A stretch of 55,696 bases of DNA from an uncultured Gammaproteobacteria bacterium (GTDB taxonomy: Bacteria > Pseudomonadota > Gammaproteobacteria > Steroidobacterales > GCA-2729495): assembly GCA_937921935.1 (NCBI GenBank), contig CAKZWQ010000037.1, positions 1 to 55,696 on the forward strand, written 5' to 3'. The position numbers and the translations under genes are program-made. The notes under the pieces are model-generated. The model searched no databases. It was given only the letters and a program-made list of their open reading frames with translations, and was not told the origin of the DNA. Every line of letters starts with the position of its first letter. The stretch's first letter is position 1. Below, in pieces: positions 35,222-44,070 of this stretch.

Positions 35222-36145
35222 ATGGGAACAGCAACGCAGACCGATGGCGCCCGGAGTGAGACCCCCCGGGCCTGGTCGATGACGGCTGCCCGGGACCGTA
35301 TTTCCTCCACTTTGTTTCTGGCTGCCCTGCTGCACGGGATCGTCATCCTCGGCGTGACCTTCGGCACAGGCGGCATCGACTTCGAACCGGCTACCTCCCT
35401 GGACGTCGTCCTGGTTCTGGACACCCAGACGGCTGAGCAGGCCCCGGAGAACGCGCGGGTCCTTGCCCAGAGCAATCTCGATGGGTCCGGCAATACGACC
35501 GAGGCAGTGCCCCTGCAGACCGCTTCTGCCCGTAGCGCCGATGCCCCCGGTCCGCAGCGCCCGGGTGAACGGGAGACCCAGCGGGTTGGCGCAATGCAGC
35601 AAGCCCCCCTGGTGATGACGACGGCCTCCGGCAGCGCCAATAGCCGCACGGAGGAACTGGGTGAACCCGTGCCCCGGGCCATGGCCCAGAGGACGGCTTT
35701 GCCGGGCGACGCAAGCCAGGTCGAACTGATCGACGAAGCCGCGACCCAGACCTTCATCACCGATGAGAACCCCCGGGAGCTGGTTATCAGTGCCAGCACC
35801 CGCGAGTCGCGCATCGCCGCCTACCTGAGCAACTGGAAACGCAAGGTAGAACGCGTCGGCACCCTGAACTTTCCTCGCCAGGCCGATGCCCAGGCCGGCA
35901 GCCGTTATCCCACCCTGGAGGTGGCCATCGGTGCCGACGGCCGCTTGCAGGAAGTCGTGGTGCGCAACTCCTCGGGGGAACAGGTACTGGATCAGGCGGC
36001 CATGGACATTCTGCGCATCGCCGCCCCTTTTGATGCCTTTCCCGAATTCCTGCGCGCCGACTACGACGTGCTGCGCTTCGCCTATGAATGGCGCTTTGGG
36101 CCCGATGCCGGTGTTCAGCGACTATCGGCTCGCTCGGCCCAGTAG
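35222..36145 (+). CDS. tonB: TonB-family energy transducer
   Basis: A 307-aa TonB-like protein: a cytoplasmic N-terminus, one transmembrane helix (about 39-57, FLAALLHGIVILGVTF), a long periplasmic Ala/Gln-rich spacer, and a C-terminal TonB domain (about 225-300: YPTLEVAIGADGRLQEVVV, ILRIAAPFDAFP). It matches in place the TonB3 gene next to gshB in Pseudomonas, which is linked to twitching motility rather than iron. No exbB/exbD is adjacent. It could also serve the BtuB receptor at 18535. Confidence 0.88.
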   Translation: MGTATQTDGARSETPRAWSMTAARDRISSTLFLAALLHGIVILGVTFGTGGIDFEPATSLDVVLVLDTQTAEQAPENARVLAQSNLDGSGNTTEAVPLQTASARSADAPGPQRPGERETQRVGAMQQAPLVMTTASGSANSRTEELGEPVPRAMAQRTALPGDASQVELIDEAATQTFITDENPRELVISASTRESRIAAYLSNWKRKVERVGTLNFPRQADAQAGSRYPTLEVAIGADGRLQEVVVRNSSGEQVLDQAAMDILRIAAPFDAFPEFLRADYDVLRFAYEWRFGPDAGVQRLSARSAQ

Positions 36146-36196
36146 TCGGGGCAGTGATCCTTGTGCGCATGACTACAGCGACAGATACTGAGGCGG

Positions 36197-36760
36197 ATGG
36201 ACGACACTGCTAATCTGACCGGTCAGCTGCTGATTGCGATGCCCGCCATGCTGGATCCGAATTTCCATCGCACCGTCACTTATATTTGCGAACACAGCGA
36301 CCAGGGGGCCCTGGGGATTGTGATCAATCGACCCATGGACATGGAAATGGGCGAAGTCTTTGCGCAACTGTCCCTGACCAACCCCGATCCGTCTGTCGCC
36401 AGCACCCCCATCCTGCAAGGTGGCCCCGTGGAACTGCAGCGCGGTTTTGTGATCCACCAGTCACCCGAGGACTGGGACTCAACGGTGGCAGTGGCTGACA
36501 ACATTTTCGTCACCACCTCGCAGGACATTCTGGGTGCCATAGCCGACGGTAACGGGCCCGAGCATGCTTTACTGGCCTTGGGCTATGCCGGCTGGGGCGC
36601 CGGCCAACTGGAAGATGAACTGGTGGCGAATAGCTGGTTGAGCGTGCCGGCGACCCCCGAAATCATCTTTGAGGCGCCCTTCGAAGAGCGCTGGCAAAAA
36701 GCGGCCACCTTGCTGGGTGTGGACATCGTCACCCTCAGCAGCGAAGCCGGGCACGCCTGA
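36197..36760 (+). CDS. yqgE: YqgE/AlgH family protein
   Basis: A 187-aa DUF179 protein starting LTGQLLIAMPAMLDPNFHRTV-like, with GALGIVINRPMDMEM, ILQGGPVELQRGFVIH and ALGYAGWGAGQLEDEL, all conserved in the family. The biochemical function is unknown; AlgH was named from an effect on alginate in Pseudomonas. It lies in a tight plus-strand row with ruvX and pyrB, the usual context in gammaproteobacteria. Confidence 0.95.
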   Translation: MDDTANLTGQLLIAMPAMLDPNFHRTVTYICEHSDQGALGIVINRPMDMEMGEVFAQLSLTNPDPSVASTPILQGGPVELQRGFVIHQSPEDWDSTVAVADNIFVTTSQDILGAIADGNGPEHALLALGYAGWGAGQLEDELVANSWLSVPATPEIIFEAPFEERWQKAATLLGVDIVTLSSEAGHA

Positions 36761-36795
36761 ATCCGGATGGCGGCTGTGCTGTCTCTGGTGCACTG

Positions 36796-37251
36796 ATGAC
36801 CGTGCAAACCGCCCTGGTCTTCGACTATGGGCGGCGCCGTATCGGGGTCGCCATCGCCAATCGCCTGAGCAATACCGCCACCGGCCTCACCGTAGTGGCC
36901 GCACGCGACGGACAACCCGACTGGCGCGCCCTGGATCAACTCATGCAGGAATGGGGGCCAGACGTGCTGGTCAGTGGCTTGCCCTATAATGCCGACGGCA
37001 GTGAATCGGACATGACGGCTGAAGTAACCGCCTTCACCGAGGAACTGGCCGGCCGCTACGCTCTCGACGTTCAAACCATTGACGAACGGCTAACTTCGGC
37101 AGAAGCCGAAACCATGCTGCGGGAGCAGCGTCAGACCGGCGCACGCCGACGGCGCATCCGTAAAGAAGATGTGGACCGGACCGCGGCGCTGCTGATTGCA
37201 CAAAGTTGGCTAAGAAACGCAGACAGTCACGACAAGAGCAACGATGGATAG
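36796..37251 (+). CDS. ruvX: RuvX/YqgF RNase H-fold nuclease, rRNA processing
   Basis: A 151-aa RNase H-like protein. The catalytic Asp lies in VFDYGRRRIGVAIA, Glu in IDERLTSAEAE, and Asp in DVDRTAALLI near the C-terminus. Members resolve Holliday junctions in vitro and in E. coli take part in 16S rRNA 5'-end maturation. The stop codon overlaps pyrB by 8 bp. Confidence 0.95.
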   Translation: MTVQTALVFDYGRRRIGVAIANRLSNTATGLTVVAARDGQPDWRALDQLMQEWGPDVLVSGLPYNADGSESDMTAEVTAFTEELAGRYALDVQTIDERLTSAEAETMLREQRQTGARRRRIRKEDVDRTAALLIAQSWLRNADSHDKSNDG

Positions 37252-38221
37252 CCAGCCCCCGCACTGCGAGCAACTGACCCCCTCCGGACAGCTGCGTCAC
37301 TTGTTGACGCTGCAAAATCTGGACCGGGAACTGCTGGAAGAATTACTGACACGGGCCGAATCGAATCTGCGCGGCCCGGGTGAACTGCCGGCCCGGGATC
37401 AGTCCCTGGCCGGGCGCACGGTGGCCAATCTCTTCTTTGAACCCAGCACGCGCACCCGCGCCTCTTTCGAGCTTGCGGCCAAACGCCTGGGTGCCGACGT
37501 CCTTAACCTCGACGTGAATATGTCGTCGCGTAAAAAAGGCGAGAGCGTTCTGGACACGATTTATACGCTGCAAGCTATGCAGGTTGATGTCTTCGTGGTA
37601 CGCGACGCCTCGGCCGGAGTACCCGCCGCGATTGTCGCCGCCGTGCAACCTCATGTCAGCATCCTGAATGCCGGTGAGGCCGACGTCTCCCATCCCACCC
37701 AGGGCCTGCTGGACCTGATGACCATTCGCCAGCACAAAGGCAGCTTCGACAACCTGAGCGTGTGCATCGTGGGTGACATTGCCCATAGTCGGGTAGCGCG
37801 CTCCGCGGCGCTGGGCCTGCGCACCATGGGTACGCGGGACGTTCGGCTGGTAGCGCCCACCGGGATGGCCCCGGATCCGGCCCACTACCCCGGCGCCACC
37901 CTTACGGACGATCTGGCCCGCGGCCTGGATGGCGCCGATGTCGTCATGGCACTGCGTATTCAGCGCGAACGACTGCCCAATGAGGGACGCCAGGTCAGTG
38001 AGGCGGACTACCATGCGAAATACGGCATCAATGCCAGGCGCCTGGAGCGCGCGGACCCCGATGCCATTGTCATGCACCCGGGCCCGATGAACCGGGACGT
38101 GGAGATTGCCGGGGATGTAGCCGACGGGCCCCGCTCAGTCATAGTTAACCAGGTTACCAATGGGGTAGCCGTTCGCATGGCCGTACTGACGATGGTTATG
38201 GAATCGAGGCGCGACCGTTGA
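37244..38221 (+). CDS. pyrB: Aspartate carbamoyltransferase catalytic subunit
   Basis: Catalyses carbamoyl phosphate plus aspartate to carbamoyl aspartate, the first committed pyrimidine step. The 325-aa protein has the carbamoyl-phosphate motif FFEPSTRTRASFE, MSSRKKGES, HPTQGLLD and MHPGPMNRDVEI. No regulatory pyrI and no PyrR gene adjoin it. Its stop codon overlaps the TTG start of the next gene (TTGA), so translation of the flavin/iron-sulphur subunit PyrK is coupled to it. The N-terminal 15 residues extend a little beyond the core. Confidence 0.96.
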   Translation: MDSQPPHCEQLTPSGQLRHLLTLQNLDRELLEELLTRAESNLRGPGELPARDQSLAGRTVANLFFEPSTRTRASFELAAKRLGADVLNLDVNMSSRKKGESVLDTIYTLQAMQVDVFVVRDASAGVPAAIVAAVQPHVSILNAGEADVSHPTQGLLDLMTIRQHKGSFDNLSVCIVGDIAHSRVARSAALGLRTMGTRDVRLVAPTGMAPDPAHYPGATLTDDLARGLDGADVVMALRIQRERLPNEGRQVSEADYHAKYGINARRLERADPDAIVMHPGPMNRDVEIAGDVADGPRSVIVNQVTNGVAVRMAVLTMVMESRRDR

Positions 38222-39105
38222 GCCGCAAGCATCGCGGCACCATCTTCGTTGAGGAGGCGCAGGTCCTGAGCCACGACCTGCAGGCAGGCGAGCAATACAC
38301 GCTGCGCGTGTCTGCACCCGAGTGCGCGATGCGAGCCATGCCCGGACAATTTGTACACCTGCGCTGCGATCGCGATATTCCCATGCGGCGACCCTTGTCG
38401 ATCATGCGCGTGGAGGCGGTGGCCGGCTGGCTGGAAGTGCTCTACAAGCCGATCGGCCACGGCCTGGATGCACTGACCAAACTGAGTGTGGGGGACCAGG
38501 TCAATCTGCTCGGGCCTATCGGCCAGGGCTTCAGGCTCGACTCAGACCGGCCTGTTTGCGTCCTGATCGGCGGTGGCGTGGGCATCCCACCCCTGCTGTT
38601 CCTGGCCGAGCAGCTGGCAAAGGCCTCAGCCGAATATTCAGGCATCGCCTTTTTCGGCTCTGAACTGCCCTTTCCTTTCGTCACGCAAACCAGCCAGCTG
38701 GCCCTGGAAACCCCGGCAGCAGCCACCCATAGCCTGCAGTTGCTGGAGGACTGGGGCTTGCCCGGCAGACTGGCCAGCGGCGCCGGGCTGGCCGGCTGCT
38801 ACAACGGCTATGTCACAGAGCTGGCCCGACACTGGCTGGCCAGCCTCAACGAAGCCGACCGGCAAGACTGCACCCTGTTCAGCTGCGGACCAAATCCCAT
38901 GTTGCGCGCAGCCCAGGCGCTGGCCGATGAGTTCGGGCTGCCGTCACAGCTGTGCCTGGAGGAATACATGGCGTGCGCTGTGGGTGGTTGCGCGGGCTGT
39001 GCCGTGGAAGTGCAGACAGACCAAGGACCGGCCATGCGTCGGGTCTGCGTCGATGGGCCGGTATTTGATGGCGCGGCAGTTTATCCCGCGAGGACAACGA
39101 GCTGA
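38218..39105 (+). CDS. pyrK: Dihydroorotate dehydrogenase electron-transfer subunit (PyrK-type)
   Basis: A 295-aa ferredoxin-reductase-fold flavoprotein. It has the FAD motif RRPLSIMRVE (RxxS type), the NAD region VCVLIGGGVGIPPLLFLAEQL, FSCGPNPMLRAA, and four cysteines for a [2Fe-2S] cluster in CAVGGCAGC plus the later VCVDGPVF. In class 1B dihydroorotate dehydrogenases PyrK passes electrons to NAD. The start is TTG overlapping the pyrB stop. The catalytic PyrD partner is not in the window. PyrK is common in Firmicutes and less usual in gammaproteobacteria, which mostly use the quinone-linked class 2 enzyme. Confidence 0.88.
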   Translation: MSRKHRGTIFVEEAQVLSHDLQAGEQYTLRVSAPECAMRAMPGQFVHLRCDRDIPMRRPLSIMRVEAVAGWLEVLYKPIGHGLDALTKLSVGDQVNLLGPIGQGFRLDSDRPVCVLIGGGVGIPPLLFLAEQLAKASAEYSGIAFFGSELPFPFVTQTSQLALETPAAATHSLQLLEDWGLPGRLASGAGLAGCYNGYVTELARHWLASLNEADRQDCTLFSCGPNPMLRAAQALADEFGLPSQLCLEEYMACAVGGCAGCAVEVQTDQGPAMRRVCVDGPVFDGAAVYPARTTS

Positions 39106-39106
39106 A

Positions 39107-40162
39107 TCAGGCGAAGTGGATCTGAGCTTCCAGGTTGGCGCGGGAATCCGCGTTGGCCAGGGCCTCTTCCATGGATACCTTGCCGTCGCGGTACAGACCC
39201 AGCAACGCTTCGTCGAAAGTCTGCATGCCCTGCTCAGTCGTCTGGTAGAAGGCCTCTTTCACAGCACCGATATCACCAGACTGGATCAGCTCGGCGATAC
39301 GCGGCGTGTTAAGCATGATTTCAGCAGCCGCTATCCGATTGCCTTCAATAGTCCGCACCAGGCGCTGGGAAATAATGGCCCGCAAGTAATGGGACAAATC
39401 CATGTAAACCTGCTTGTGCTGATCCTCAGGGAACATGTTGATGATGCGATCGAGCGTCTCCGGTGCATTGTTCGAATGCAAGGTAGCGATGGCCAAATGT
39501 CCGGTACCAGCCAGGTCGATGCCCGCCTGCATGGTTTCCCGGTCGCGAATCTCGCCAATCAGGATGACGTCCGGCGCTTCACGTACGGCGCTGCGCAAAG
39601 CCCGGCCATAGGACCGGGTATCCGAGCCGATTTCTCGCTGATTGATGATGGAACGCTTGTTGGTATGCAGAAATTCGATCGGGTCCTCGATGGTCAGGAT
39701 GTGTGAGGAAGTCTTCTCGTTCCGGTGATTAATCATTGCGGCCAGGGTCGTGGACTTGCCGTTACCGCTAGCGCCCACCATCAGCACAAGACCACGGCGG
39801 AACATGACGAGTTCCTTGAGGATTGGCGGCATGGCCAGTTCATCAAGGCTAGGGATTTCGTGGCTGATGTAACGCATCACCATGGCGACATTGCCGCGCT
39901 GATGAAACACATTGACGCGGAAACGGCCCAGGCCCGGCTTGGACACTGCAAAATCTACTTCCAGTTCCCGGCTGAACTCTTCCAGCTGTTCCTCGGACAT
40001 TAACTCGATGGCTGCCTGACGAACCATTTTCGGCGTCAGGTCAAGCTTGTTAACGGGCATAATCTTGCCGTCGATCTTGATCTTGACGGGGGCGAAACAG
40101 GTAAGAAAAAGGTCAGAGGCCTTCTTCTCTACCATCAAACTGAATAACGGCTGAACGTTCAT
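39107..40162 (-). CDS. Third PilT/PilU-family ATPase
   Basis: A 351-aa hexameric secretion-type ATPase of the PilT/PilU family, likely acting with PilT and PilU in pilus retraction. It contains a variant Walker A GASGNGKST, Walker B DVILIGEIRDRET, and the His-box ATLHSNNAPETLDRII. It lacks the AIRNLIRE helix that typifies PilT and is closer to PilU in its C-terminal pattern (TTEQGMQTFDEALLGLYRDGKVS). It is the last gene of a three-gene minus-strand row pilT-pilU-this. Its stop lies directly against the 3' end of pyrK. Confidence 0.9.
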   Translation of the reverse strand: MNVQPLFSLMVEKKASDLFLTCFAPVKIKIDGKIMPVNKLDLTPKMVRQAAIELMSEEQLEEFSRELEVDFAVSKPGLGRFRVNVFHQRGNVAMVMRYISHEIPSLDELAMPPILKELVMFRRGLVLMVGASGNGKSTTLAAMINHRNEKTSSHILTIEDPIEFLHTNKRSIINQREIGSDTRSYGRALRSAVREAPDVILIGEIRDRETMQAGIDLAGTGHLAIATLHSNNAPETLDRIINMFPEDQHKQVYMDLSHYLRAIISQRLVRTIEGNRIAAAEIMLNTPRIAELIQSGDIGAVKEAFYQTTEQGMQTFDEALLGLYRDGKVSMEEALANADSRANLEAQIHFA

Positions 40163-40194
40163 ACGCTTCCTATCGATCTATCCAAGCGGCGCTA

Positions 40195-41346
40195 TCACAC
40201 CAGCGTGCCATCATCTTCCTCAATCAATTCAAGCCCGCCTGCTTCAGCTTCCTTGGCGCCTCGCTTACTCTCCAGCTTAACCCGCAGACGTAACTCATTC
40301 TTGGAATCCGCATTGCGCATGGCTTCTTCGTAATCAATTTTGCCGGCTTCATACAAATCGAACAGGTCCTGATCGAAAGTTTTCATCCCGAGTCGGTTTG
40401 ACTTGGCCATGACTTCCTTAATCTGGGGCACCTCGCCCTTGAGGATCAGGTCGGCAATCAACGGCGAGCGCAACATGATCTCCATGGCCGCGATCCGGCC
40501 CTTGCCCCCGCTGCGCGGCAACAGTCGCTGGGATATGAGCGCCTGAATATTCAGGGACATATCCATCAGCAGCTGATCGCGCTTTTCCTCAGGGAAGAAG
40601 TTGATGATACGGTCAAGAGCCTGGTTGGCGCTGTTCGCGTGCAAGGTTGCCAGACAAAGATGGCCTGTCTCGGCAAACTGAATGCCGTATTCCATGGTTT
40701 CCCGGTCGCGAATCTCGCCAATCAGGATCACATCGGGTGCCTGTCGCAAAGTGTTTTTCAGGGCATTGTGCCAGGAGTCAGTATCCACACCGACCTCACG
40801 TTGCGTCACGACACAACTCCGGTGCGGATGCACATACTCCACCGGATCCTCGATGGTCACAATATGGCCGCGCGAAACTTCGTTACGATGCCCGATCATG
40901 GCCGCCAGGGTCGTCGATTTACCTGAACCCGTGGCGCCCACCAAAATAGCAAGCCCACGCTTACTCATGACCACATCATTCAGGATGCCGGGCAGTTCAA
41001 GCTCCTCCAGGGTTGGGATCTGGGTAATAATCGTCCGCAGCACAGCGCCAACCGCGCCCTGCTGGATAAAAGCGCTGACGCGGAAGCGGCCAATGCCCTG
41101 GGGACTGATAGCGAAGTTACATTCCTTCGTCGCATCAAACTCACGTGCCTGCTTGTCGTTCATAATGGAACGGACAATCACCGCGCTTTGTTCGGGTGTC
41201 AGCGGTTGTTCCCCGGCGCGATGGACGTCCCCATCAACCTTTATAGCCGGCGGAAAACCTGCAGTAATGAAGAGATCGGAGCCGTTCTGGGCTACCAATT
41301 TCTTCAGCAGACCCTGCATTAATCGGGTTGCCTGATCACGCTCCAT
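40195..41346 (-). CDS. pilU: Twitching motility ATPase PilU
   Basis: A 383-aa PilT-family ATPase. Similarity to Pseudomonas PilU is clear over the whole length: SDLFITAGFPPAIKVDG, CNFAISPQGIGRFRVSAF, Walker A GATGSGKST, VVTQREVGVDTDSW, Walker B DVILIGEIRDRET and HLCLATLHANSANQALDRII. The C-terminal 25 residues form a charged tail. PilU boosts PilT-dependent retraction. It follows pilT by 36 bp. Confidence 0.95.
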   Translation of the reverse strand: MERDQATRLMQGLLKKLVAQNGSDLFITAGFPPAIKVDGDVHRAGEQPLTPEQSAVIVRSIMNDKQAREFDATKECNFAISPQGIGRFRVSAFIQQGAVGAVLRTIITQIPTLEELELPGILNDVVMSKRGLAILVGATGSGKSTTLAAMIGHRNEVSRGHIVTIEDPVEYVHPHRSCVVTQREVGVDTDSWHNALKNTLRQAPDVILIGEIRDRETMEYGIQFAETGHLCLATLHANSANQALDRIINFFPEEKRDQLLMDMSLNIQALISQRLLPRSGGKGRIAAMEIMLRSPLIADLILKGEVPQIKEVMAKSNRLGMKTFDQDLFDLYEAGKIDYEEAMRNADSKNELRLRVKLESKRGAKEAEAGGLELIEEDDGTLV

Positions 41347-41382
41347 CGTTCAACTCCTCAACCGGCCTTAGGCCATGGGCGC

Positions 41383-42423
41383 CTAGAAAGTGTCCTTGTT
41401 GGTAGCCTTGAAGCGCGCTTCTTCCTTGGTAATCACGCCCTTGGCCATCAAATCCTGGAGATTCTGGTCCAGGGTCTGCATACCTGAATCGGCGCCCGTC
41501 TGAATCGCGGAATACATCTGGGCAATCTTGCCCTCGCGAATCAGGTTTCGGATGGCGGGCGTGCCGATCATGATCTCGTGGGCCGCAATACGGCCACCGC
41601 CGATACGTTTCATCAAAGTCTGGGAGATAACCGCGCGCAAGGACTCGGAAAGCATGGACCGAACCATTTCTTTCTCTGCGGCGGGAAATACGTCAACCAC
41701 ACGGTCGATGGTCTTGGCCGCCGAACTCGTATGCAAGGTGCCGAAAACCAGGTGGCCCGTTTCAGCAGCCGTGAGGGCCAGGCGGATGGTTTCCAGATCG
41801 CGCATCTCGCCGACCAGGATGACATCGGGATCCTCGCGCAAGGCTGATCGCAGAGCCTCGGCAAAACCCATGGTGTCCCGATGTACTTCACGCTGGTTAA
41901 TCAGCGAGCGCTTACTCTCGTGCACGAACTCAATAGGGTCTTCAATGGTCAGAATGTGATCCGGCTTATTGTCGTTCACATAGTCAATCATGGCGGCCAG
42001 GGTGGTGGACTTGCCGGACCCGGTCGGGCCGGTGACCAGACAAATGCCCCGCGGATACATCGAGATATCCTTGAAGATTGGCGGCGCACCAAGATCTTCC
42101 AGACTCAGGATCTCAGACGGAATGGTTCTGAAAACCGCACCGGCGCCACGCGCCTGATTGAAAGCATTGACGCGGAAACGCGCAAGCTTGGGAATCTCGA
42201 ATGAAAAGTCAGTCTCGAAGAACTCTTCAAAGTCCTTCCGCTGCTTGTCGTTCATGATGTCGTATATCATGCTGTGCACGTCTTTATGCGACAGTGCAGG
42301 CATGTTGATCCGCTTGACGTCGCCGTCGACACGAATCATCGGCGGCACACCAGCAGAGAGATGTAAGTCAGAGGCGTTGTTCTTCACCGAGAAGGCCAAC
42401 AACTGAGCGATATCAACAGACAT
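41383..42423 (-). CDS. pilT: Type IV pilus retraction ATPase PilT
   Basis: From the ATG at 42423 (MSVDIAQLLAF) the protein is 346 aa, the normal PilT length; a longer open frame upstream merely shadows yggS. Walker A GPTGSGKST at 132-140, Asp box and Walker B DVILVGEMRDLET, His box HLVFGTLHTSSAAKTIDRV, and the diagnostic AIRNLIREGK helix are present. Divergent from yggS. It drives disassembly of the pilus controlled by the chemosensory genes at 24493-33880. Confidence 0.96.
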   Translation of the reverse strand: MSVDIAQLLAFSVKNNASDLHLSAGVPPMIRVDGDVKRINMPALSHKDVHSMIYDIMNDKQRKDFEEFFETDFSFEIPKLARFRVNAFNQARGAGAVFRTIPSEILSLEDLGAPPIFKDISMYPRGICLVTGPTGSGKSTTLAAMIDYVNDNKPDHILTIEDPIEFVHESKRSLINQREVHRDTMGFAEALRSALREDPDVILVGEMRDLETIRLALTAAETGHLVFGTLHTSSAAKTIDRVVDVFPAAEKEMVRSMLSESLRAVISQTLMKRIGGGRIAAHEIMIGTPAIRNLIREGKIAQMYSAIQTGADSGMQTLDQNLQDLMAKGVITKEEARFKATNKDTF

Positions 42424-42526
42424 TTTCGATCCCCGGATCAAGAAGTTATCCGCACCGGCTCCCTTTGGCCTTACCATAACCGGGCGGAGCACAAAACATA
42501 GTATAGCCACCGGTCTGAAGGCGGTC

Positions 42527-43210
42527 GTGACGCGAATCACGGAACAATTAGCCCGCCTGCGGGCCCGAATCGAGGCTGCAGCCCTTGCTGCAGGCCGCAA
42601 TCCGGCTGATATCCGCCTTTTGGGGGTCAGTAAACGCCAGCCTGTGGACCGCGTAAAGGCTGCCATTGCCGCCGGAATCACGGAATTGGGGGAAAACTAC
42701 CTCCAGGATGCCCTGCCCCGGATGGCCGCCTGCGGGCCGGGGCCCAGCTGGCACTTCATCGGCCGTATCCAGTCCAATAAAAGCCGCAGCGTGGCGGAGA
42801 ACTTCAGCTGGGTGCAGACCCTGGACAGCCGCCGTCTGGCCAATCGCCTGGCCACCCAGCGCCCGCCCCAGGCCGAGCCCCTGCAATGCCTGATCCAGGT
42901 CGCCCCCCGGGGGGGCGAAGATCGAGGAGGCGTACCACCGGCGGAGTTGGCCGGCCTGGCTGCCCACCTGGCCGAACTGCCGCGCCTGACGCTGCGCGGA
43001 CTGATGGTGATGCCGCTGCCCGGGCAAGATGCCGCTTCGCTGGGCGCAGAATTTTCCGCCGGCCGGCACTTGTTCAAGGAACTATGCTCTGCGGGCTATG
43101 AACTGGATACTCTGTCCATGGGCATGTCCCACGACCTGGAAACGGCTGTGGCCGAAGGCTCGACCCTGTTAAGAATCGGCACGGACCTGTTTGGTCCGCG
43201 GGAGAACTGA
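42527..43210 (+). CDS. yggS: PLP-binding homeostasis protein YggS
   Basis: A 227-aa fold-III PLP protein that buffers pyridoxal phosphate and affects amino-acid balance. The PLP lysine lies in LLGVSKRQPVD, with GENYLQDALPR, WHFIGRIQSNK and SMGMSHDLETAVAEGSTLLRIG all typical. The start is GTG. It is followed by proC with a one-base overlap of stop and start (TGATG), a very common pairing. Confidence 0.95.
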   Translation: MTRITEQLARLRARIEAAALAAGRNPADIRLLGVSKRQPVDRVKAAIAAGITELGENYLQDALPRMAACGPGPSWHFIGRIQSNKSRSVAENFSWVQTLDSRRLANRLATQRPPQAEPLQCLIQVAPRGGEDRGGVPPAELAGLAAHLAELPRLTLRGLMVMPLPGQDAASLGAEFSAGRHLFKELCSAGYELDTLSMGMSHDLETAVAEGSTLLRIGTDLFGPREN

Positions 43211-44034
43211 TGCACAACAGTGCACTGCAAATAGGCTTTGTCGGCGGCGGGAATATGGCCGGCGCCATGCTGGCAGGTCTGCTGCGGGCCGGGCACCCGG
43301 CGGACAAGCTACAGGTTGCCGACCCGAATGCCGAGCGCCGGGCGCAACTTGAAAAGCTTGGCCAGAGACTGGTCATCGTCGCTGACAATGCCGAGGCAAT
43401 AAGCGGTGCCGACATCATCGTGCTGGCCGTCAAACCGCAGCTCATGTCTGCTGTGGCCCAGGCCCTGCAACCGGGGCCGCAGCAGCTTATTGTCTCCGTG
43501 GCCGCAGGCATAAGCCTTGCAGCCATGCGTGACTGGTTCGGGCCGGCGCAACCTTGCGTGCGCAGTATGCCCAATCAGCCGGCCCTGGTCGGGGCCGGTA
43601 TGTCTGTCCTGTGTGCCGCACCGGGGGTCAGCAACATACAGCGCACGCAGGCCGAGTATCTTGCCGGTGCGGCCGGCGCGACAGCCTGGGTCGATGACGA
43701 AGACCTGATGGATGCCGTGACCGCAGTATCCGGCAGCGGGCCGGCCTATTTTTACCTGGTGATGGAAATCCTGGAAGACTGCGCCCGTGACATGGGCATT
43801 CCCGCCGACGTGGCCCGCCAGCTTGCTGTGCAGACCGCGCATGGTGCGGGTCTCGCTGCGCGCGAAGCCGATACCGCGCCTGGAGAGCTACGCCGAATGG
43901 TGACTTCCCCGGGCGGGACGACCCAGGCGGCCATCGAAGTGTTGCAGCAGGGCGGGCTGGATAAATTACTCCGCCAGGCACTCACGGCCGCCCGCCGTCG
44001 CTCGCTTGAACTGGGCGGACGCAAGTCCGACTAA
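43210..44034 (+). CDS. proC: Pyrroline-5-carboxylate reductase
   Basis: Last step of proline synthesis, reducing P5C with NAD(P)H. The 274-aa protein starts with the Rossmann motif GFVGGGNMAGAM and has VLAVKPQ, SMPNQPA and the C-terminal VSGSGPAYFYLVME and SPGGTTQAAIEVL signatures. P5C can also be produced from ornithine by the aminotransferase at 46449, giving an ornithine-to-proline route within this neighbourhood. Confidence 0.96.
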   Translation: MHNSALQIGFVGGGNMAGAMLAGLLRAGHPADKLQVADPNAERRAQLEKLGQRLVIVADNAEAISGADIIVLAVKPQLMSAVAQALQPGPQQLIVSVAAGISLAAMRDWFGPAQPCVRSMPNQPALVGAGMSVLCAAPGVSNIQRTQAEYLAGAAGATAWVDDEDLMDAVTAVSGSGPAYFYLVMEILEDCARDMGIPADVARQLAVQTAHGAGLAAREADTAPGELRRMVTSPGGTTQAAIEVLQQGGLDKLLRQALTAARRRSLELGGRKSD

Positions 44035-44070
44035 GCAGACCTGACCGAACTCTGACCACAAGGATCATCC

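Noticed and set aside
42424..42681. 86-codon N-terminal extension of pilT
   Set aside because: The extension is antisense to yggS, and PilT proteins start at MSVDIAQ-like sequences; ATG at 42423 gives the normal 346 aa.
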